Shown here in pieces: positions 55,768-64,000 of a stretch of 64,000 bases of DNA. Where the stretch lies: the NCBI GenBank assembly GCA_030411725.1, contig MU839837.1, positions 434,001-498,000 on the forward strand. Reading direction: 5' to 3'. Below the pieces are notes generated by a model that saw only the letters and a list, made by a program, of their open reading frames with translations, did not search any database and was not told the origin of the DNA. This DNA is from Echria macrotheca (Eukaryota > Ascomycota > Sordariomycetes > Sordariales > Schizotheciaceae). Position 1 is the stretch's first letter. Each line of letters starts with the position of its first letter. The position numbers and the translations under genes are program-made.

Positions 55768-57563
55768 ATGTCTGCCAGGCCAGCGACACCGGCCTCACCT
55801 AAGAATGTGAAGATCAAGAGTCCAGAACCAGGTCAACCGCTTTATGGATGCGGTAAGGCTCGCCCACCCCTCGCGTCGTTGAGTTGCCCATCTAACCAGG
55901 CGCCAGAGCATCTACAGCGCCTCTTCAACCAGGACCAGACGACGACCAATACCTCGGTGGCACACTACAAAGCCATTCTACGAAATATACTCGAAATATC
56001 TCCGGCAAACGCGCAAACTGCCAAGTCTGCTGACGGCCCGGCCATCATCACGTCGTTGACGTCCACATACATGTGTCTGCAGTGCCCGTCAATCTTGACG
56101 GAGGAGGACTGTGTTAAACATGGGTCCAAGAAATCACACAGATTTTGTTCGTCCCAAGTCGGGCTGTAATTGGTCTGTACTGACACAGAGCAGACGTCGA
56201 CTCGAGAAGCGGTGCCCTGTACTGCCAGATGTGCGATGACTTTGTCTGGGACCCAACGCTCGAGGAGTTGAGACTAACAAAGATGGCAACGGGGAATTTT
56301 GCGAGTGAGTCTCACTGATTCTGGCCGGTTGTCCGTCACTGACATGAGACGTTGCAGCTCGGAAATACAAACAAGATGACCTCGTTGCACCGGATCCTAT
56401 CAAGGATAACCCGTCATACATTTCTACCAACACAACCATTGTCTCATGCAAGGCCAATGGGCTCCGAGGCATCTACAACGCAGGGGCGACATGCTATCAG
56501 AACGTGGTGCTGCAAAGCTTTCTGCATAACCCGATCCTCCGAAACTTCTACCTCAGCGAGGGTCACCCAAGCTCCAGTTGTGATATTCCGTACTGCCTCA
56601 GTTGTGCCATGGACGACATGTTTCAAGATTTCTACGCCGTTGAGAATACTAACGGGTACACCGCTGCCAATATTCTGTCCGGGTTCTGGATCAGCGAAAA
56701 GAAGGCGTTTGAGAACCTGGTGACCACCAAAGAACAAGACGCACACGAGTTCTTTCAGTTTCTGGCCGAGGAGCTGCATGAGCGCAATGGAGACGGCAAG
56801 AAACCCGAGATCGGCAGTGAGCATAGCTGCAAATGCATCATTCACCAGACTTTTTACGGCAAACTTCAAAGTACGACGACCTGCCAGCACTGCGGCGGTG
56901 TGACGAACCAGGTCCAGAGCTTTCTCGATCTGAGCCTGCCTCTGGAGAATCTGGCGCAGAAGAAGGGGAAGAAGGCAGTAAAGACGGCTTCTATGACGCT
57001 TCAGGAGTGTCTTGACGAGGAGTATATCAAGGAGGACAAGTGCGAGTACCGGTGCCACAACTGCAGCTCGATGCAGCAAGCAAGACGGCAAACATCGATT
57101 AAGCTGCTTCCGAATGTTTTGTCGATCCAGCTCAAGGTGAGCGGTATGCTGTCATGGATGAACATTGCTGACAGGTGTAGCGTTTCGAGTTCAAGCAGGG
57201 CAGAAACGAGCGTGCGGCCAAGATTGATACACCTGTCAGCTTCCCGCTCCAGTTGAATATGCTGCCGTATACCAGTCGAGCCAGAACCCAAGATACCAGC
57301 GAAAGCTTTGAGCTTGCGCGGTCATGCACATACGACCTGTTTAGTGTTGTTGTGCACGTTGGCGAGATAGATACCGGGCACTACGTGTCGTATTGCCGGG
57401 TTCGCGATCAGGTCAGTTTTTTTTTTCTTTCCTCCACGAGTATGGGGCTAATTGCGTACAGTGGTTTGCATTCAACGACCACAAGGTGGAGTTGGCCTCG
57501 ATTTCGGATGTGCTTGGGGCCAGGGCGTACCTGCTATTCTACATTGTTCGGTATCTCGCGTGA
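55768..57563 (+). CDS. UBP8: SAGA-type ubiquitin-specific protease UBP8
   Basis: Deubiquitinase of the SAGA DUB module that removes ubiquitin from histone H2B. Six exons: 55768..55852, 55907..56146, 56194..56304, 56358..57136, 57181..57411, 57462..57563; 515 aa. The first intron (54 nt) is in frame and stop-free, but splicing it gives PLYGCEHLQRLFNQ, the family form, and it has a CTAAC branch point, so I removed it. The N-terminal ZnF-UBP has CLQCPS, DCVKHGSKKSHRFYVDSRSG and LYCQMC. The USP core has Cys191 in GIYNAGATCYQNVVLQSF, a Zn ribbon CQHCGG...CHNC, His472 in DTGHYVSYC and the Asn/Asp box WFAFNDHKV. All catalytic residues are kept. It is convergent with EFM5. Confidence 0.94.
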
Positions 57564-58136
57564 GTGCCGACAGTTGGCGGTGAGCAGCGGAAGCCTTGGT
57601 TTCTTCAGGATCCTGGTCGCCTCCGTTGCAACTGGATCTTTGGAGAGCTGGAGCATAGGTGTGTATATGGCATGGATGATATTCCAGACCGGGTGGGTAG
57701 GGCAAGGGGCCTGGCAAGGAACAGCGCTTGGTATGTAACACGGCCAAGGGGGCGTTGTATAGCATTTGCACGGTTGGGAAGGCAGTTTACGGCAAGGACG
57801 GTGTTGGGGGTTGTATCAGAATAATCGATTTCACGGTTTGGCCAGTTGTTCGTGGTGTACTTGATGTGCTCCTCGGGGGAATATGCTTGACATATGGACT
57901 TCCACTGGTCACCTACGTGCCAGAAGACGTCAACTGTCCAGCATCCTGCCTTCCAACCACAGACTACACAACCACTCAAACAACCACTCAACCTCAACCA
58001 CAATCACTCGATCTCAACCACAACCACCATCCCAGAACCACCATCCCACAACCGCCGTCCCACAACCGCCGTCCCACAACCGCCATCCCACAACCACAAT
58101 CCCAGACCTCTACAACCCACAATCCCACCCACAGAC
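57564..58136. other. Convergent spacer UBP8 / EFM5
   Basis: 573 bp of 3' flanking sequence for both genes; contains the CCACAACCGCC minisatellite at its right end (separate entry). Confidence 0.5.
57958..58112. repeat. C/A-rich minisatellite
   Basis: A CAACC/ACCACAA-rich stretch grading into about four copies of a 15-nt unit CCACAACCGCCGTCC (about 58045-58105) with one- or two-base differences. G is almost absent from the + strand here. It lies in 3' flanking sequence, so it does not affect a protein. Confidence 0.65.
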
Positions 58137-59652
58137 TCAAGAACTCGATGAATCCGTGTCGGTTCGGAACCCCCAGACCCCATCAACAGCAAAGTTGGCA
58201 TAGCAGTAGAACTCGTTGCTCAGACCCCGGGCGTGCACGGGCTCGTAGTCGGTCGTGCGCAGGCCGAAGGGGCGGTAGACGCGCGTGACTAGGGATTGCA
58301 TGCGCTCGCCGGTGCAGAGGATTAGTTTTGTGGATTGGGGTGGGGATTTGGAGAGGTTGCGGACTGTTAGGGCCGCTTTTTTTGGGTAGGGGGATTAGCA
58401 TGTTGTTTGTTGTGTGGGTTTGTTTGTTTGTATGGATGTGTGTGTGTGTGTGTGTGTGGTTAGGGGGCTGGTGTGTGTGTTAGGGGATGGGATTTTGTAT
58501 CCGTATATATGTGGGCGTGTTGGATAGGTGATGATGGGGTTGGGCAGTGGATGTGTAGACGGGTCATGGATGTGTCGAGGTTGACGTTGACAAGCTAGTG
58601 TACCTCTGGCCATGTATGGGCGTGTTGTTGTTAGGTAGCGATGGGTAGGTAGTTGAGAATAGTGGTGGTGATGGGGATGGGAATTGTGTTTATGAAAAAG
58701 GGATTCGAGGCGGGAGGAGAGTAGAGTATACCTTTTGTCTGACAATCCTCGCTCAAGAAAGGCGGATCGACAATGATCCTGTCCATGGCCCCCTTGAGAT
58801 GTGCTAAGATTCCATGTTTAGTTAGCCATACGCTCTTCCTTCTTCTCTGCGTCTATATCCAACAACATCCGCCGCCCATCCCATCCCCCTAACCTCCCAC
58901 ACGTATACAACAACAACAACAACCAAGACATCGGGCAGGGAAAAAGAATAAAACATACCAGGCACCTTCAAAGGCTGAGCAAAGTCGTAAAAGACAAACT
59001 CGGGAAACACGGCAAACCGATTATCATGCTCGAGCAGGAACAGTTTCGGCCGCGGAGCGTCGTGTGGTCCTTCATTCTACTCATATCGTCAGCTCCTCTC
59101 ACCCCTCCCCATCGCCTTCCTTTCCCAAGCCACTCACTCCCCTACCCAAAGACCAGAAAAAAAGGGGGGGATAACATACCAAAATATTCCTCAAAGCCAC
59201 AAAAACACTAGGCGCCGAAACAACAGCAATACAAGTCTCGCCATCCGCACCCTCGAGTAACTGCCGCGCAAGCAACCGAGCCGTTTCATCCGCGTACTAT
59301 TCATCAATCAAAGTTACCAACTGTTCTCACAAATAGAAAGAACAGAGAAAAAACATACCCAAAACTGCGACTCATTCCAATCCTCAGTAAACACATCCAT
59401 AGAAAGAGGTTCACCACTAGAGGAAGAAGCAGCAGCCAAACGCTCCTCAGCCGCAGCCTGCAGCTTGGCAAACTTCTCCGTGTGCGCGTCGCGCTCGGCA
59501 TAGAACGCCTTGAGGGCGTCTAGTGCTGACGACGATAACGTCCTTTTTTTTTATAAAGAAAATTTCAAAATTAGTGTTTTTGTTAACTAACCGGGAGAGA
59601 GATCACAAGTGACAAAAACTTACAATTCTTCATCGCTGTCTGCGTTGGTCAT
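58137..59652 (-). CDS. EFM5: Protein-lysine N-methyltransferase EFM5 (N6AMT2/EEF1AKMT1 family)
   Basis: Methyltransferase that in yeast trimethylates eEF1A near its N-terminus (Lys79). Six exons: 59652..59624, 59542..59359, 59296..59180, 59076..58959, 58803..58732, 58375..58137; 252 aa. The start MTNADSDEELTLSSSALDAL is followed by FYAERDAHTEKFAKLQ and then ESQFWYADETARLLARQLLE, the conserved start of the Rossmann-like domain. SAPSVFVALRNIL and LLEHDNRFAVFPEFVFYDF follow. The catalytic loop is DPPF in RIIVDPPFLSEDC, and the C-terminal part has LILCTGERMQSLVTRVYRPF and LSNEFYCYANF. The last intron is 356 nt and carries a TG repeat; the first acceptor is preceded by an A-rich rather than a pyrimidine tract. 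Length matches yeast Efm5. Confidence 0.9.
58436..58458. repeat. (TG)n microsatellite in the last EFM5 intron
   Basis: About eleven TG dinucleotides on the + strand (CA on the coding strand) inside intron 58376..58731, the longest EFM5 intron. Confidence 0.85.
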
Positions 59653-59933
59653 CTTGCCCAGTGGTTGATGAGTTTACAAGGAGAGACAAAAATGTTAGGG
59701 TTGTTGTGTTGGTGTTGGGCATTGAAAGTTTCAGAGTCTTGATTGACGAATGAATGCTGGTGGATCGGGTCCGTCGCTCCAGTACACAGTTACAAGTCAC
59801 ATCCCGTCGCCACATGCGGGCAAACTCACCACACCAATTTGTTAGACACATCTCATGGTTTTTGGACCGCCTCGATTCAATGAAAAGTTTTCTAGTTACA
59901 TATGTACACTCTAACGAGTCCCAGATCCCAAAA

Positions 59934-61421
59934 TCACTGGTCGTCCAGCACGTGCAGATACTTGCGCTCTTCCCTCTTCTCCTTTTCTGATGCTGGCGGC
60001 AGGTCGTAGTACGCAGAGCTTCGGAATCCTTGCTTTGAGGAGATTAATATCGCATCAACTAGAAGACACATAAGACTAAGACTTACCAGGTAGTGGTAGG
60101 TGAAGTTGCTAATGTCACCCGGCGTAATACCCAGATCCTTGAGTGTCTTGGCGCTCTCATCAATGACCTGGTCGTGGAATTCCCGCTCAACTTCATCGGC
60201 AGACATAATCGGCCACCACAGCACACGGTTCAGCAGGCCAGCAACCGGCTTGAGGATCGCCTTTGGCACGTTAATGTGCCGTCGCTTCTTGTAGATTTCC
60301 CGGTCAACCATCTCAGCGATCTCGGCCGTCGAGTAGTTCTTGGGACCGTAGAGCTCAAAGGTTTGCGAAGCCGTGTTGTCGTCGTGGAGCATCAGCTCAA
60401 GAGCCTCACCAACGTCGATGACCTGTACGCATCAGCATTATTTCCTCCCAAAAACATGAAATACCCACGTGAACTGGCCAGTACCGCTCCTGCATGTTGT
60501 TGGCGGTAAAAAGGTTCAGGACACTGGCGAGCTTGAGCAGCAAGTTATCCTCGAACCCGAACATCGGCGCAGGCCGGACAATGGTGGTCTCGGGGAAGAT
60601 GCTTCGAACGACATGCTCGGCGCGGCCCTGCTCCCGCGTTAGCAACCTCCCCGTATGTCTCCAGACAACACACCTTGGTCGAGAAGAACTCGCATGTCGA
60701 GTCGGGGTCGGCATTGTAGGATGACACGTGAATGAAGCGGTCGACATCGTACTTCGCAACGGCCTCAGCGATCCGCTCGGCACCCTCGACATGGACATCC
60801 TCCAGGGAAAAGTTCCTGGACTCATTAGCGTCCGTCTCCCCGCTTTCCTCGCCCACTCACTTGGTAGGGTAGTTCCGGCCGACCAGGTTGTACACGACAT
60901 CCGAGTGTCTGACGCTCGCCTCGATCGATTCGGTGTTCCGGAGGTCATATTCCTGATCGTCTCAGCACCTGCCCACCACGACTCCCATTCCAGCTCGCTT
61001 ACCATGAAAACGATACGGCCCAGATCGCCCGTGACCTTGAGATGCCGCTTGGCCATCTCCTCACGGTAGGGAATAACGACGGTGCATCCTTGTCTAGCTG
61101 CATAACGACGCCCGTCAGCCCTGCCGTCAAATGCCTCGAACGCACTCGATCGCACCTAGCCGATTGACAATGTACCGTCCGAGCTGGCCGGTTGCGCCAA
61201 AGACGGTCGCCGTGTGGCCGCCAAGCGAGGAGCTGTATCCAAGTTTGTTAGGGTCTATCGGGTCGGAGGGAGACAGAAGCAACGGACCGGCCGCCCTGGG
61301 TGCGGATGATGGGCTTCCCGGTGCGGGTGATTTTGATGTCGCTGAGGGCCCGTCGTTGGATGATCACTGCAGTCTTGACGGCCCGGGGGGTCGCCCGCGT
61401 GGCGATCGGAAGGGAGGCCAT
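59934..61421 (-). CDS. nuo-40: NADH:ubiquinone oxidoreductase 40 kDa subunit (NDUFA9/NUO-40)
   Basis: Accessory subunit of mitochondrial complex I (39/40 kDa), an NADPH-binding short-chain-dehydrogenase fold at the junction of the arms. Eight exons: 61421..61288, 61232..61156, 61097..61003, 60952..60861, 60815..60674, 60627..60469, 60422..60087, 60032..59934; 377 aa. The presequence (MASLPIATRATPRAVKTAVI...) is Arg/Lys-rich. The dinucleotide motif is VFGATGQLGRYIV, followed by TVVIPYREEMAKRHLKVTGD. VVYNLVGRNYPTKNFSLEDV, RFIHVSSYNADPDSTCEFF and ERYWPVHVIDVGEALELML are family blocks. The first donor is GTCCGT and the rest are canonical. All introns are 45-58 nt. It is head to head with RPN9. 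Confidence 0.95.
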
Positions 61422-61908
61422 TCTGACGGCGGTGTGGATCGCACGGAGAACGGCGTCCCTCTCAATTGGCGGTGCAATGGCTCGCGGTGAGCTTGGTCGT
61501 CGTCTTCAATTGCTTGACGCTCGACAGAGCTCTGACCCACTCTTCCCGTCCGGCCTCACCCTCGCCAATCACGTGCGGCCCACAGCTGCCAGCCAGCCAG
61601 CCAGCAAGCCCGCCCGCACTGGCCAAGCCTGGGCTCCAGGAAGTTACGTACCGGCAGGCAGCCTGGTGGCAGGTGGGTATGCAACTGGTAAGGCTCAGGA
61701 ACAGCCTCAGAGCTCTAGCTTCAGCAAACAAACCACTGTCCTCTGCAGCACCCGAATTATTCCAATTTGCAACTTTATTTCGGCCGACACACAAGATATA
61801 CGAATAGAGCGCTTTACGAGACGGCCTCCCCAAAATCTATCCACCCGAATTCCTCCCTCTGGGCAACCCCCAGTCCCGAACGAGCACAAGCACGAGCACG
61901 CCCACAAG
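61422..61908. promoter_or_regulatory. Divergent promoter nuo-40 / RPN9
   Basis: 487 bp. Holds CCAAT and CACGTG near each other at about 61567-61577, a (CCAG)n run near 61592-61605, and GGTGGCAGG at 61665-61673, two bases from the yeast proteasome-associated control element GGTGGCAAA. Confidence 0.45.
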
Positions 61909-63057
61909 ATGAATAACGACGCCATCTCAGACTTCCTCGCGGAGCAGCGGGATGAGGCGCCCGAGGAGCTGCAGCCGATGGTGCTCGAGTTCGAGACGCT
62001 ATGGGAGCGCAAGCTGTGGCACCAGCTGACGAACCAGCTGATCGACTTCTTCAACAAGCCGGGCAGCGCCCCGCAGCGCCTGCCCTTCTTCACCAACTTC
62101 GTCCTCAAGTTCGCCGATAAGATCAACCAGCTCAAGTTCGTCGACCTGGCCCTGAAGGCGGCGACACAATGTAAAAGCAACGCGGAGCGCCTCGCGTTCA
62201 TGGAGGCGGTGGTCAAGAAGGTCGACCACGAGGACTCGCAGGACGCCCTCGTGTTCGCCACCATCGCCGTCGCCCGCGTCCGGCTCGACCTCGAGGACCT
62301 CGACGGCGCGCGCAAGGAGCTCGACCGCGCCGAGCGCGTGCTCGACTCGTTCGACTCGGTCGAGACCATCGTGCACGCGGCCTTCTACGGCGCCCAGGCC
62401 GACTACTACCAGGCTAAGATGGACTTTGGCGCCTACTACCGCAACGCGCTGCTCTACCTGGCCTGCATCGACATCAAGCAGCTCTCGCCGGCGGACCAGC
62501 GCCGGCGCGCCTACGACCTGTCGCTCGCCGCCCTCGTCAGCAGCAGCATCTACAACTTCGGCGAGCTCCTGCTGCACCCCATCCTCAAGGCGCTCACACA
62601 GCGCGAGGACGACCGCTGGCTCGCCGAGCTGCTCTTCGCCTTTAACCGCGGCGACCTGGACGCCTACGAAGCCCTGTCGCACCGCGTCCAGGCCCACCCC
62701 CTGCTGAGCCGCCACGTCCGCAAGCTGCGCGAGAAGATCTACCTCGCCGCCCTGACCGAGGCCGTCGTCCGCCGCCCGCCGCACGACCGCGCCATGACGT
62801 TCGAGACGATCGCGGAGGAGACCAAGGTGCGTCCGGACGAGATCGAGCACCTCGTCATGAAGGCGCTGAGTCTCGGGCTGCTGCGCGGGACCATCGACCA
62901 GGTCGACGGGGTGGCGCACATCAACTGGGTCCAGCCCAAGGTGCTCGATATGAAGCAGATTGAGAACATGCGGCAGCGGTTGCTGGAGTGGGATTCGAGC
63001 GTCAATCGGCTTGGTAACTGGATCGAGGCGGCTGGGCAGGATGTGTGGGCGGCGTAA
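61909..63057 (+). CDS. RPN9: 26S proteasome lid subunit RPN9 (PSMD13)
   Basis: Non-ATPase PCI-domain subunit of the 19S lid that supports Rpn10 incorporation and lid assembly. Single exon, 382 aa, start MNNDAISDFLAEQRDEAPEE. The N-terminal TPR-like helices include FETLWERKLWHQLTNQLIDF and FFTNFVLKFADKINQLKFVD. The middle contains VHAAFYGAQADYYQAKMDFG and YYRNALLYLACIDI. The PCI domain follows, with AYEALSHRVQAHPLLSRHVR and then TFETIAEETKVRPDEIEHLV. It ends LLEWDSSVNRLGNWIEAAGQ. Third codon positions are almost all G or C, stronger than in neighbouring genes, which is why long antisense frames appear opposite it. The frame is open far upstream of the ATG, but that part lacks homology. Confidence 0.96.
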   Translation: MNNDAISDFLAEQRDEAPEELQPMVLEFETLWERKLWHQLTNQLIDFFNKPGSAPQRLPFFTNFVLKFADKINQLKFVDLALKAATQCKSNAERLAFMEAVVKKVDHEDSQDALVFATIAVARVRLDLEDLDGARKELDRAERVLDSFDSVETIVHAAFYGAQADYYQAKMDFGAYYRNALLYLACIDIKQLSPADQRRRAYDLSLAALVSSSIYNFGELLLHPILKALTQREDDRWLAELLFAFNRGDLDAYEALSHRVQAHPLLSRHVRKLREKIYLAALTEAVVRRPPHDRAMTFETIAEETKVRPDEIEHLVMKALSLGLLRGTIDQVDGVAHINWVQPKVLDMKQIENMRQRLLEWDSSVNRLGNWIEAAGQDVWAA

Positions 63058-63331
63058 GGGGGAGCTGTATAAATAGAGTAATGCGGAGCCATGAATAGAC
63101 TTGGGTTCTGGTCATGATCACAAACATTGTCCCCGAAAAGGTGAACAAGGTAAAGGGGAAGAAACGTGGATTCCTCAGTAACTCCATGCCGCTATGTCTC
63201 TACAACTCAAGAATCCCATATAGCATATCACTTTTTTGTCCCTCCTGACCCCCAACCCCGAACATGATTCTAACCAGAAAGCAGAAAGCATTGATGTATT
63301 AACCCTCACTCCGCCTATATGTATGCATACA

Positions 63332-64000
63332 TTACAAAGTCTTGACCTTCCTCTCCTCAGGCCTCCCAAGCACGACCAAGCTCCCAGCCATCCAAGCAGG
63401 CCACCAGACGCACCACACCACGACGGGCGTATACATGCCGCACACGTCCCAGGCGAACGCGGCCCCGCGCAGGATCGTGGACACGTCCAGCCCGCGCCAT
63501 ACCGCCGTGGCGATGAGCAGTGCAGCCGTGGGGCTGACTGCATTTAGGAGGGAAGCGCACAGGAAGCGGGCTGCTGGAGACGTGGGGAAGGGACGCATAA
63601 AGGTCAGGGGGGCCGCGAGGAGGCCGATGATCAGGGCTAGGCTGAAGTTGAGCGTTGCGAGGGAGGAGAGGAACATGCCTAGGAGGAGAAGGGAGAACGA
63701 CTTTATGAGCTGGTATTGTTGTGTTGTTGGGGCGTGGTACTGGGTTAGGTATTGTGAGAGGGCGAAGGGGAGGAGGGTGTTGAGGACGGCGAAGATGGTG
63801 AAGGTTGGAGTTAGCATCTGCATCACCTGTTAGTATATATACCGCCGAATGTTTAGACGATGTAAGGGACATACGCTCTCGGTGGCATGGTTGAACAGAT
63901 ATAGTGGGACGACAGCCAGAAACTGGCAGAGCGTCACGACGCCCAGGGGGAGAAACAAGTCTCTCTCTACGGCCGGGGTGCTCGGGTTTCCGTCCGAACC
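63332..64000 (-). CDS. GAA1: GPI transamidase subunit GAA1, C-terminal part (cut by window edge)
   Basis: Subunit of the ER GPI-transamidase complex that attaches GPI anchors to proteins. Only the last two exons are in the window: 64000..63875 and 63817..63332, about 204 aa. The first in-window exon begins after a hydrophilic loop and gives LPLGVVTLCQFLAVVPLYLF. The second is almost wholly membrane-spanning: LTPTFTIFAVLNTLLPFALS, LATLNFSLALIIGLLAAPLT, AARFLCASLLNAVSP and a final YTPVVVWCVWWPAWMAG, as in GAA1. The intron (63818..63874) could also end 9 nt earlier (at 63827), but that AG lies too close to the CTAAC branch point. Identification depends on the multi-span C-terminal pattern; the catalytically relevant N-terminal lumenal domain is outside. 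Confidence 0.78.

Noticed and set aside
61999..62919. 306-codon frame on the minus strand opposite RPN9
   Set aside because: It is the antisense of a GC3-rich gene; Leu/Val/Glu/Ala/Arg-rich composition and no family resemblance. RPN9 itself is certain.

Overview
This is a compact chromosomal segment of a filamentous ascomycete, most likely a Sordariomycete close to the Sordariales/Chaetomiaceae. The case rests on small introns (mostly 45-110 nt, GT...CTRAC...AG), GC-rich third codon positions, genes packed on both strands with 0.3-1 kb spacers, and proteins that look like Neurospora/Chaetomium orthologues. I support 25 protein-coding genes, two of them cut by the window edges (a desaturase at the left, GAA1 at the right). 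Exon boundaries were read by hand from splice signals plus frame closure, and in all the complete spliced models the exon phases close exactly. I found no convincing tRNA or rRNA gene, CRISPR array or intact mobile element.

Layout, left to right. 1-8.4 kb: delta-8 sphingolipid desaturase (-), mitochondrial dihydrolipoamide dehydrogenase (-), SGD1/NOM1 ribosome-biogenesis factor (-), SRP14 (+). 10.2-13.2 kb: ten-exon Gbp2/Hrb1-type RNA-binding protein (-) with an 8-nt microexon and long 5' introns, followed by a 4.3 kb gene-free spacer. 17.5-26.5 kb: COQ9 (+), SMC6 (-), Ecd/Sgt1 (+), a divergent aminoglycoside-phosphotransferase-fold protein (-). 26.5-29.7 kb: no gene seen. 29.7-41 kb: TAN1 (-), pyruvate decarboxylase (-), ERV1 (-) facing HEM4 (+), OXR1 (+), a nuclear-looking UCH deubiquitinase (+). 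41-43.8 kb: CHO1 (+), then a low-complexity convergent spacer with poly-G and an assembly gap of ten N. 43.8-49.1 kb: threonyl-tRNA synthetase (-, 14 exons) divergent from an FBXO21-like F-box protein (+). 49.9-58 kb: YTP1-like membrane protein (-), LACTB2-like metallo-hydrolase (-), UBP8 (+). 58.1-64 kb: EFM5 methyltransferase (-), complex I NDUFA9/NUO-40 subunit (-), RPN9 (+), GAA1 (-).

The genes are core housekeeping functions: mitochondrial energy metabolism (LPD1, COQ9, NUO-40, ERV1), haem (HEM4), lipids (desaturase, CHO1, GAA1), ubiquitin/proteasome (UCH, UBP8, FBXO21-like, RPN9), and translation or RNA (SRP14, SGD1, GBP2-like, TAN1, THS1, EFM5). I see neither a biosynthetic cluster nor a defence island. 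The observations most worth checking are the microexon-rich gene structures (GBP2-like, THS1), the symmetric GATA palindrome in the ERV1/HEM4 bidirectional promoter, a kinase-fold protein whose catalytic loop is altered, and a possible non-AUG mitochondrial extension on THS1. I did not find clear evidence of an undescribed multi-gene system.
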